NCBI GenBank assembly: GCA_030623665.1 | Contig: JAUXLO010000003.1 | Location: 1-17,385 of the forward strand | Direction: 5' to 3' | DNA: 17,385 bases | DNA from: Planctomycetota bacterium | GTDB lineage: Bacteria; Planctomycetota; Brocadiia; Brocadiales; Bathyanammoxibiaceae | In this document: in pieces, positions 7,918 through 13,484 of the stretch | Numbering within the stretch: the first letter of the stretch is position 1 | Layout: every line of letters starts with the position of its first letter | Made by a program: the position numbers and the translations under genes | The notes under the pieces: model-generated | Databases searched by the model: none | Seen by the model: only the letters and a program-made list of their open reading frames with translations | Told to the model about the DNA's origin: nothing

Positions 7918-9453
7918 CTATTTGGCGTGCTCCACGGAGCGTGTCTCGCGGATGACGGTTACTACTACCTCGCCGGGATACTCCAACTCCCCCTCAATCC
8001 CACGTGCGATATCGTAGCAAATCTTGTTGGCCAGGTTATCGTCTACGTCTACAGGGTCGACAATAACCCTTATCTCACGGCCGGCCTGAATGGCATAAGC
8101 ACTTCTTACACCGTCAAACTTGGTTGCAATGCCCTCAAGTCTCTCCAGCCGCTTTATGTACTTTTCCAGGGATTCACGTCTTGCGCCTGGCCTGCTTGCG
8201 GATATGGCATCTGCTGCGCTCACGAGTGGAGCAAGAGCGGTCTCGGCGGGTACCTCCTCGTGGTGGGCGGCTATGGCATTAATTACCTCAGGTTTTTCTT
8301 CATATCTCTTTGCAAGCTCTGCCCCAACGGCTGCATGGCCACCCTCCACGTCGCTACCCGTTGCCTTTCCAATGTCATGGAGGAGTCCGCACCGCTTGGC
8401 TGTCTCTGTGTCTAGTTTTAGCTCGCCCGCAATAAGGCCGCAGAGCTCTGCCACCTCCATGGCGTGACTGAGCTGGTTCTGGCCGTAGCTGGTCCTGTAC
8501 CTGAGCCTGCCGAGGAGCTGAATGAGCTCGGGATGCATGTCGTGAAAGCCCATCTCAAAGCAGACGTTTTTCCCAACCTCTTTTATTGTTTCTTCCATTT
8601 CCCTTTTGGTTTGATTAGCTATCTCTTCGACCCGTGCGGGATGTATACGGCCATCGGCAATCAGCTTCTCCATTGTCAGCCTGGCAGCCTCGCGCCTGAT
8701 ACCGTCAAAGCCGGAGAGCACAATGACCCCGGGCGTATCATCTACTATCACATCGACGCCAGTGGCCTTCTCGAATGCCCGTATGTTCCTCCCCTCTCTG
8801 CCGATTATACGGCCCTTCATCTCCTCATTCGGGAGCTCTACGGTGCTTATAATGTTCTGAACTGTGTGGTTTGCTGCACACCTCTGAATAGTCTCGCATA
8901 TAATCTTGGCAGCGTGTTCGTTGGCCGTTTCCTTTACCTTATTTGCGGCCTCTGAGATTCTCTTTGCACACTCTTTCTCCAGGTCTTTGTTGAGTCGCTC
9001 CAGGAGAATTCTTTCTGCCTCTTCCCTCGTGTACCCTGAAACGTTGAGTAATGCCTTTTCCTCCTCTCTAATGGCCTTCTCCAGGCGGACCTCTTTGTCT
9101 TCTATCTCTTTGAGTTTCGTGGTTAGATTTGTCTGAAGGCCTTCTATATACCGCTCCTTCTTAGACAGGATTTCCAGCTTTCTCTCTAGGTTGTCTTCAC
9201 GTTTAGACAGTCTCTTCTCAAGCTGCCTAAGCTCGTGTCTTGTCTCCTGGCTCTCTCTTTCAAGCTCCTCTTTTTGCTTGAGGAGTTCATCTTTCAAGAC
9301 CAGGTCGGCTTCTCTCTTTATCCTTGTTGCCGCGGTATGTGTCTCGTCAAGCAGGCGCTTGGACTCTCTCTCCTGGCTGCGCCTTTTCTTGGCGGAGACG
9401 AAGAAGCACAGGAAGTATCCGATGGGGATAAATACGGCACAGGAGGCCAACAC
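7918..9453 (-). CDS. rny: Ribonuclease Y (membrane-anchored endoribonuclease)
   Basis: 511 aa from the GTG at 9453, close to the ~515-520 aa of the family. Endonuclease that starts mRNA decay. Order: N-terminal membrane anchor (~2-19, LASCAVFIPIGYFLCFFV), long charged coiled coil (~25-190), KH domain with the GRIIGREGRN loop (~214-223), HD domain with H359/D360 in LLHDIGK and the HHEE motif (~397-400), and the conserved C-terminus. The real start is uncertain: the frame stays open to a stop near 9526, and the extra codons (reading IDIKLALVV) would complete a normal-length membrane helix, yet no ATG, GTG or TTG lies upstream. The only Shine-Dalgarno-like run (GGTGAGG) precedes ATC 9486 or ATT 9477, so an unusual start codon is possible. 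Preceded by a structured tract rather than a gene. Confidence 0.95.
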   Translation of the reverse strand: MLASCAVFIPIGYFLCFFVSAKKRRSQERESKRLLDETHTAATRIKREADLVLKDELLKQKEELERESQETRHELRQLEKRLSKREDNLERKLEILSKKERYIEGLQTNLTTKLKEIEDKEVRLEKAIREEEKALLNVSGYTREEAERILLERLNKDLEKECAKRISEAANKVKETANEHAAKIICETIQRCAANHTVQNIISTVELPNEEMKGRIIGREGRNIRAFEKATGVDVIVDDTPGVIVLSGFDGIRREAARLTMEKLIADGRIHPARVEEIANQTKREMEETIKEVGKNVCFEMGFHDMHPELIQLLGRLRYRTSYGQNQLSHAMEVAELCGLIAGELKLDTETAKRCGLLHDIGKATGSDVEGGHAAVGAELAKRYEEKPEVINAIAAHHEEVPAETALAPLVSAADAISASRPGARRESLEKYIKRLERLEGIATKFDGVRSAYAIQAGREIRVIVDPVDVDDNLANKICYDIARGIEGELEYPGEVVVTVIRETRSVEHAK

Positions 9454-9619
9454 GACGAGTGCAAGTTTTATGTCAATGGCAGGGATAAAACCCTCACCCC
9501 CCTTCCGGCAGTATTCGAAAAAACTCTATAGGCAACGGGTCAGGGATTCGGGAATTTGCAAACAGTCTGGCTAGGCAGAAAGGAAAGAGCGACCGTGTGG
9601 TTATTTATTATGGTTTAGT

Positions 9620-9696
9620 AAGCTCTTTTGAAGAGCTTCTTCTTACCCTCGTCCGTCATCCATAAACGAATGGTAAGACAGCTCCTTTTCAAAAGG
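9620..9696 (-). ncRNA. Further stems adjoining the candidate structured RNA
   Basis: On the minus strand, immediately 3' of the outer stem: CCTTTT-G-AAAAGG (9684-9696, overlapping the outer stem by 3 nt, so the two are mutually exclusive), TCTTACC (9672-9678) pairing with GGTAAGA (9641-9647), and AAGCTCTT-CAA-AAGAGCTT (9620-9638). They may belong to the same RNA or to the rny leader; the last hairpin lacks a T-tract and so is not a convincing terminator. Confidence 0.35.
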
Positions 9697-9830
9697 CCTT
9701 GCTGTTCGCCCTATTGTAGTTGCCTGATTTATCAGGCAAAATGTGTATGTAAGACGACACCTAAAACATGGGGCAAAAGCCCCTAAAACGCCTCAGATAG
9801 GGCAAAATATCCTAGATGCCGGCAAGGCCT
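9694..9830 (-). ncRNA. Candidate structured RNA (leader of rny or independent small RNA)
   Basis: 137 nt on the minus strand, all helices perfect. The outer stem AGGCCTTGC (9822-9830) pairs with GCAAGGCCT (9694-9702). Nested within it, GCCCTAT (9797-9803) pairs with ATAGGGC (9708-9714). Inside are a hairpin GGGGC-TTTT-GCCCC (9770-9783) and a hairpin TTGCCTGA-TAAA-TCAGGCAA (9720-9739). The copies of GTTTTAGG that flank the first hairpin form a direct repeat. I do not recognise it as a known riboswitch, tmRNA, SRP RNA or RNase P RNA. 6S RNA is a possible family, because as I recall 6S genes can lie beside rny, but the branched top and short length do not fit well. The strand is inferred from its position between the ferredoxin gene and rny; the stems would also form on the plus strand. 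Confidence 0.5.
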
Positions 9831-9924
9831 GTTGGCCGCCAGAATAAACTCTTCCCAAACTCCTCCGACCTTATCATCGTTTATATTGGGGAAATTCTAT
9901 ACAAGTCAGGTGAAAAGTCAAGGA

Positions 9925-10383
9925 CTATTTGCCTGTGACGGCGAGGACCTCCTCCTTTGCCTTGTATACCAGTGCCTCGGTCTTACAGGCCTCGACGCAG
10001 GCCATGTCGTCGTAGCCCTTGCAGTCGTCACAGTTTATGGCTACTTTCATCTCGGTTTCCATGTAGATGGCCCCAAATGGGCATGCCTCTACACATTCCC
10101 AGCAGCCTACGCACTTTTCCCGGTCTATGATTACGTTACCGTCGTCGTACTTGGTGATTGCCCCATACTCGCAGGCGTCCCGGCACTTGGGTTTTGCGCA
10201 GTTCTGACACACCGTCATGTGCGGTTTATCCTTGCGTACGCTGACCGTAAGGCGTGGGATGGACTTGGGTTCCTCGGAAATGGCAGTAAAGACGTCTTTA
10301 GAGACAGAATGTCGCACCGCACAGGCAAACATGCACTGCTTGCAGGTGACGCAATTTTCTTTTACGAACTTTTTCTTAAGCAC
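9925..10383 (-). CDS. Ferredoxin-like protein with four [4Fe-4S] clusters
   Basis: 152 aa with sixteen cysteines in four sets: C11/14/17/21, C59/62/67/71, C91/94/97/101 (CVGCWECVEACP) and C118/121/129/133. This pattern is that of the electron-transfer subunits of the CooF/HycB/DmsB group, which shuttle electrons between a redox enzyme and a partner. No signal peptide, Tat motif or membrane helix, so cytoplasmic. The GTG start is well supported by GGAG about 8 nt upstream. The gene lies 29 nt after the exbD stop on the same strand, so it is probably the last gene of the tonB-exbB-exbD operon. No catalytic partner (CO dehydrogenase, hydrogenase, molybdoenzyme) lies in the window, so the electron donor and acceptor are unknown. 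Confidence 0.9.
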   Translation of the reverse strand: MLKKKFVKENCVTCKQCMFACAVRHSVSKDVFTAISEEPKSIPRLTVSVRKDKPHMTVCQNCAKPKCRDACEYGAITKYDDGNVIIDREKCVGCWECVEACPFGAIYMETEMKVAINCDDCKGYDDMACVEACKTEALVYKAKEEVLAVTGK

Positions 10384-10412
10384 TGAGACTTCTCCTTCAA
10401 ACGCGGTGGGGC

Positions 10413-10823
10413 CTAATGCCCCTCATCTTCGGAGACTGTAAGGGCGGTTATCCTTTTCAGGCCTGCACCTCTGGCCACGTCCATCACGGCCACAACCGTA
10501 CCATAGAACACCTCCCTGTCCGCTCTCAGGACCAGCACAGGGTCACCTATGGCCTCTACCTTACTACGAAGGATGGCGTCAAGCTCACTGATGCCTATAG
10601 ACTGCTGTCCAACGAAGAGCCTGCCCTCTCTGGTAATGGTTAGTGTCAGACCCTCAAACTTGGTTGTCTCAGCATGGCTGGCACTGGGCAGATCAAGCTT
10701 TATGTTGGGGTGTTCAGTGAATGTTGACGTAACCACAAAAAACAGTAAGAGTAGAAAAAGGACGTCTACTAAAGAGGTTATGTTAATACCGTAATTTACG
10801 GCACGCCTGGTTCGAAAATCCAT
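10413..10823 (-). CDS. exbD: ExbD/TolR-family biopolymer transport protein
   Basis: 136 aa, the usual length. Short cytoplasmic N-terminus, one membrane helix (~17-37, SLVDVLFLLLLFFVVTSTF) carrying D20, the position of the proton-translocating aspartate of ExbD, then a periplasmic domain (~40-136) ending in GAGLKRITALTV. It pairs with ExbB to form the proton-driven motor that energises TonB. The ATG at 10823 has only a weak GAG upstream. It is separated from exbB by 205 bp, more than usual for these partners, so an internal promoter (see 10957) is possible; the ferredoxin gene follows by 29 nt. TolR is the alternative name, but the TonB-like gene upstream argues for ExbD. Confidence 0.92.
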   Translation of the reverse strand: MDFRTRRAVNYGINITSLVDVLFLLLLFFVVTSTFTEHPNIKLDLPSASHAETTKFEGLTLTITREGRLFVGQQSIGISELDAILRSKVEAIGDPVLVLRADREVFYGTVVAVMDVARGAGLKRITALTVSEDEGH

Positions 10824-10956
10824 TTATTTATTACTCGATTCCAGAAGAGCCACTTTGCCGAGACAGCCGGCACCTTAGCGCCATATATAATCATTCCCGG
10901 CCCGCTTAGGAGCAGGGCTACCTATTCACAATTCACAGTCTTACAGAAACCTTTAA

Positions 10957-10962
10957 ATTATA
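10957..10962 (-). promoter_or_regulatory. Possible -10 element ahead of exbD
   Basis: Perfect TATAAT on the minus strand in the 205-bp exbB-exbD gap, ~134 bp before the exbD start. The hexamer 17 bp upstream (TTTATT) is a poor -35, so this is weak. The rest of the gap shows only the short direct repeat ATTCACAATTCAC (near 10924-10936) and no gene. Confidence 0.25.
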
Positions 10963-11028
10963 GGACAATTTGACGATAAAATAAAGTAACAATTTCCAAA
11001 CCGTTTGTATCCCGTGTGTTATCTTTCT

Positions 11029-11667
11029 TCAGGGTATTCCCTCAAAATGTCCTTTTTCCTGTCGTGCCTTGGAGGCGTACAGCTTATTAACTAGGACGGT
11101 GGAGAGCCTTTCCATTTCATGTACAAAGTTGTCCACTCTTCGGTCAAAGAATCCGAAGGCAACCATAGAGGGGATGGCGATGCCGAGGCCCATTATGGTG
11201 GTCCGCAGGGCCTGGGCAATACCGTGTGAAAAGGCCCTTGGTTCTCCCAGACCTGTTACGGCAATTGTCTCGAAAATTGAGTCCAGCCCTATAACAGTAC
11301 CTAGGAGACCAAAAAGGGGTGATATGGCCGCTACAATCTCAAGGAGGATAAGGTTGCGTTCCAGGGTCTTTGCCTCCTCTCGGCCAGCTATCTGTATCTC
11401 GTGGAGTTTCTCCTCCCAGGAGAGGTGGAGGTTTATGAGTACGTGCTTGATGATATTGGCAAAAGGTCCGCGTATACGCTGACATCTGGCGAAGGCCCTG
11501 GGCACATCGTTCACGTCCTTAACATCATGGATGAGCCTTACCAGGTCGGGCCTTATGATGCGCTTCCTCCCCAAACTTAGGGACCTGTCTATAATTACCG
11601 CCAAGGATATCACCGAACAGATAAGCAGCGGTATCATCATAGGACCACCGCCGATAAACCAACCCAA
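11029..11667 (-). CDS. exbB: ExbB/TolQ/MotA-family proton channel protein
   Basis: 212 aa, three membrane helices: ~8-26 (MIPLLICSVISLAVIIDRSL begins near residue 11), ~105-126 (ILLEIVAAISPLFGLLGTVIGL) and ~152-173 (RTTIMGLGIAIPSMVAFGFF). The APLLGLLGTV-type and AL.TT..GL.IAIP motifs identify the MotA/TolQ/ExbB channel family. It surrounds ExbD dimers in the inner membrane. The start is TTG at 11667: it directly follows an in-frame TAA and has a strong Shine-Dalgarno AGGGAGGT about 9 nt upstream, better than that of the internal ATG at 11640. A 176-bp spacer separates it from the TonB C-terminal coding segment; that spacer holds an AACCTT/AAGGTT hairpin (11760-11783) and no gene. Confidence 0.92.
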   Translation of the reverse strand: MGWFIGGGPMMIPLLICSVISLAVIIDRSLSLGRKRIIRPDLVRLIHDVKDVNDVPRAFARCQRIRGPFANIIKHVLINLHLSWEEKLHEIQIAGREEAKTLERNLILLEIVAAISPLFGLLGTVIGLDSIFETIAVTGLGEPRAFSHGIAQALRTTIMGLGIAIPSMVAFGFFDRRVDNFVHEMERLSTVLVNKLYASKARQEKGHFEGIP

Positions 11668-11843
11668 TTAGCCGTTACCTCCCTTCTTTTGTATGCGTAG
11701 TGACTACACGGTCTTTACGTATCATTTGGCCCGTGGCCCGAACCGACCGTAGCTGCAGAAACCTTCCGTAACAGGTCAAGGTTGGTGACACAGTACCTAA
11801 TCCCTGGCACCTGAGCCCAGTCTCAATGGTAAAGCCGCTATCG

Positions 11844-12263
11844 TTAAAAGAAATAAAAGTTAAATCGTATGTCTAAAAATTCTTCCTCAACGTAGGAGGG
11901 AAATTTGTTGAGGCGTGTCTCGGTAATTGAGTCTCTTATGTAGGAGGCAAGCAGCTTGTTCCCCGCCCCGTCTATGATTTCTACCGTCTTTATCTTACCG
12001 TTAGGGTGTACTTTAAACTCTATTATAATAGGCGTATTCGGTTTTGTCTCTAGATTTATCTCTGCCCTTGTACCATATTTGAGTATCCAGTACCATGAAA
12101 TCCTGTCGCGGATGTGACGATAGTAAGGTGCATATAAATCCTTCATTACAGCAAATGCCTCTTGCCCCTCCCTGGCGGCATTGGCGTCTTTATTGTCGTA
12201 GAGGGGTTCTATCGTCCCGCCGGAAAGGGTTTTGGTGTTGAAGCTAATGGCCACCTTTGGCAT
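11844..12263 (-). CDS. TonB-like C-terminal domain fragment
   Basis: 139 aa from ATG 12263; the same frame is open back to 12404 but without a start codon there. The last ~90 residues (YYRHIRDRISWYWILK ... IIIEFKVHPNGKIKTVEIIDGAGNKLLASYIRDSI) match the TonB/TolA C-terminal fold that contacts the TonB box of outer-membrane transporters. The upstream codons encode a Lys/Arg-rich linker (KKARKKQRKTASKKAK). Without the upstream part it has no membrane anchor or export signal, so alone it would be stranded in the cytoplasm. AAGAAGG precedes ATG 12263 at about 5 nt and might allow initiation. Most likely the tail of the interrupted TonB gene at 11844-13235. Confidence 0.7.
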   Translation of the reverse strand: MPKVAISFNTKTLSGGTIEPLYDNKDANAAREGQEAFAVMKDLYAPYYRHIRDRISWYWILKYGTRAEINLETKPNTPIIIEFKVHPNGKIKTVEIIDGAGNKLLASYIRDSITETRLNKFPSYVEEEFLDIRFNFYFF

Positions 12264-12458
12264 TTTTGCCTTCTTGGAGGCGGTCTTTCTCTGTTTTTTC
12301 CGGGCTTTCTTAGTATCTTGCTTTCGCGGCTCCGTTGGCGGTATATAGGCAAGCTCCTTGGGTTTCTTCTGTATTGTAATCAGGCCGTCTTTATATACCT
12401 TAAGTTATACGTCGATCAGGCCCAATTTCTTCTACAGGTAGGAGCATTCCTCCGGCAC

Positions 12459-13235
12459 TTATGTCCCCTCAATCTCCTCTGCAGATGTCTCTGCGGTGGG
12501 GGTCTCCTGTGCGACGACCTCGTCGGGTTGAGTAACTTCTTCCAATTCGAGGGGGGAGGTTTCATCCGATGCCATGGTTTCAGAAGGGGCTTCCTCAGAC
12601 TCTGCTTCGGCCACAGAATCCTCGCCTTCTATTGTGCTGTCGGCGTCACCGGTCTCTTCAGTTTCTTCGAACTCTTCAGGCTCACCGGTGACTATCTCCT
12701 GTTCGTTCACTACATCGGCCAGCATCTCTGCGAATCCGCCGGTGTAGCCGGGCCCTAAGCCGGGGGGACCACCGATGGCAGGTATATCAGTATCGCCTTC
12801 CAATTTGGGTCCTTCTTCCGCGGGGCCTTCGTCAGGAGCCGTGTCTCTGGCAAGTGTGCCCTTCTCGCCTATCTTGTCGGTGTCTGCCTCAGCCTCTACC
12901 TCCTCGTCAACGGCACTGTCTGCCGTGTCTACAAACTGCTGGCGCTTCGTTTCTTCAACCTCTTCTTCCTCCTCCTTCTGCTCCTCTTCCCCTTGCGTCT
13001 TCTTCCAGCCTTCTTCCTCCTTTACAAGTTCCTCCACCTCATCACCGATCGCGACAAACTCAAAGACCATTGGCGCAGAGACGGTTGTTGGCTCATTGGC
13101 CTCCTTAAACAACACTCCTCTCAATAGGTGGCCCGCAGGGAAAAAGAATATAAAGAGGAAATGCACCAGCGCAGAGGCGAGGATAAGAAGCCCAAATAAT
13201 TCCCAACCGCTAATTCGTATGCCTTTATTAACCAT
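12459..13235 (-). CDS. TonB-like N-terminal part: membrane anchor and acidic linker
   Basis: 258 aa as it stands. One N-terminal membrane helix (~12-33) containing S21xxxH25, the same Ser-x3-His spacing as the conserved S16/H20 of E. coli TonB, followed by a VSAPMVFEFV segment like the TonB region that meets the periplasm, then a long very acidic linker (runs of E/D at ~70-110 and ~180-258) with a Gly/Pro stretch (IGGPPGLGPG, ~153-162). It would sit in the inner membrane with ExbB-ExbD and span the periplasm. The ATG at 13235 lies ~65 nt after a predicted start site. The stop falls just where a one-base indel is suspected, so the protein is probably truncated relative to its ancestor. Confidence 0.8.
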   Translation of the reverse strand: MVNKGIRISGWELFGLLILASALVHFLFIFFFPAGHLLRGVLFKEANEPTTVSAPMVFEFVAIGDEVEELVKEEEGWKKTQGEEEQKEEEEEVEETKRQQFVDTADSAVDEEVEAEADTDKIGEKGTLARDTAPDEGPAEEGPKLEGDTDIPAIGGPPGLGPGYTGGFAEMLADVVNEQEIVTGEPEEFEETEETGDADSTIEGEDSVAEAESEEAPSETMASDETSPLELEEVTQPDEVVAQETPTAETSAEEIEGT

Positions 13236-13306
13236 GCTCTAAGTATAACAAAAACCACACATTAATGCCCGCCCACCACCAATAAATGGGTAATATGTAA
13301 ATAAAA

Positions 13307-13335
13307 ATTCTAGAATATCTCCCTGGTCTTGTCAA
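13307..13335 (-). promoter_or_regulatory. Strong sigma70-type promoter of the tonB-exbB-exbD-ferredoxin operon
   Basis: On the minus strand: TTGACA (13330-13335, perfect), 17-bp spacer, TAGAAT (13307-13312, 5/6). Start site expected near 13300, giving a leader of ~65 nt to the ATG at 13235. The -10 is part of the 10-bp palindrome ATTCTAGAAT (13307-13316). No Fur-box-like sequence was evident to me nearby. Confidence 0.7.
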
Positions 13336-13412
13336 CGCATTTGTGGCCTTTATGTGGATGGTATGTGAGGGGTTAACACTTTTCATGACTGGGGGATAGA
13401 GGGGGTTTTCTG

Positions 13413-13442
13413 TTGACAGCTTCTCCATAATATAGCTATAGT
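13413..13442 (+). promoter_or_regulatory. Sigma70-type promoter of glyS
   Basis: TTGACA (13413-13418, perfect), 18-bp spacer, TATAGT (13437-13442, 5/6), 42 bp before the glyS ATG. The 12-bp palindrome ACGGCCGGCCGT (13443-13454) follows directly and would cover the transcription start. Back-to-back with the tonB promoter, 77 bp between the two -35 elements. Confidence 0.65.
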
Positions 13443-13484
13443 ACGGCCGGCCGTTTAATAACACCGAGACACTACAATCCACTC

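Larger units (their letters stand above)
9529..9924. other. Gene-free tract between ferredoxin gene and rny
   Basis: About 396 bp with no believable coding frame. It is dominated by the perfect stems described at 9620-9830. The remainder (9529-9619 and 9831-9924) shows a GGCC-AACA-GGCC hairpin (minus strand, at the outer edge of the main stem) and otherwise nothing I can name. No tRNA arms or clear promoter were found. Confidence 0.6.
11844..13235 (-). pseudogene. tonB: TonB-like energy transducer gene, apparently broken by two compensating indels
   Basis: Whole span of the TonB-like locus. The N-terminal part (13235-12459) and C-terminal part (12404-11844) are in the same frame, but codons 259, 268 and 277 are TAA, TAG and TAA. 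Between ~12468 and ~12405 the frame one base earlier is open and reads sensible protein (GDISAGGMLLPVEEIGPDRR), which joins smoothly to the C-terminal part (LKVYKDGLITIQKK). The simplest reading is loss of one G in the GGGG run at 12465-12468 and gain of one base near 12405-12408, giving a former protein of about 460 aa. Assembly or sequencing error is a real alternative, as is a genuine two-gene split. Confidence 0.6.

Noticed and set aside
7735..8415. Plus-strand open frame of 226 codons running into rny
   Set aside because: It is antisense to the well-supported rny gene, has no recognisable domain, and reads as the mirror of RNase Y codons.
9600..9924. tmRNA or RNase P RNA in the gene-free tract
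   Set aside because: No tRNA-like acceptor/T-arm, tag peptide, or the conserved GAGGAAAGTCC and ACAGAA motifs were found.
9832..10386. Plus-strand open frame of 184 codons over the ferredoxin gene
   Set aside because: Antisense to sixteen conserved cysteines of the ferredoxin; its composition is what complementing that gene would give.
11668..11843. tRNA-like GGTTCGGG motif in the exbB upstream spacer (minus strand)
   Set aside because: The T-arm consensus (GTTCRA) is not met and no cloverleaf can be drawn around it.
12459..12461. Programmed stop readthrough or selenocysteine/pyrrolysine decoding to join the TonB parts
   Set aside because: Three successive in-frame stops of two kinds (TAA, TAG, TAA) would all need reading through; two indels explain the data more simply.
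12162..12758. Plus-strand open frame of 198 codons opposite the TonB-like gene
   Set aside because: Antisense to the acidic-linker coding region; low-complexity shadow.
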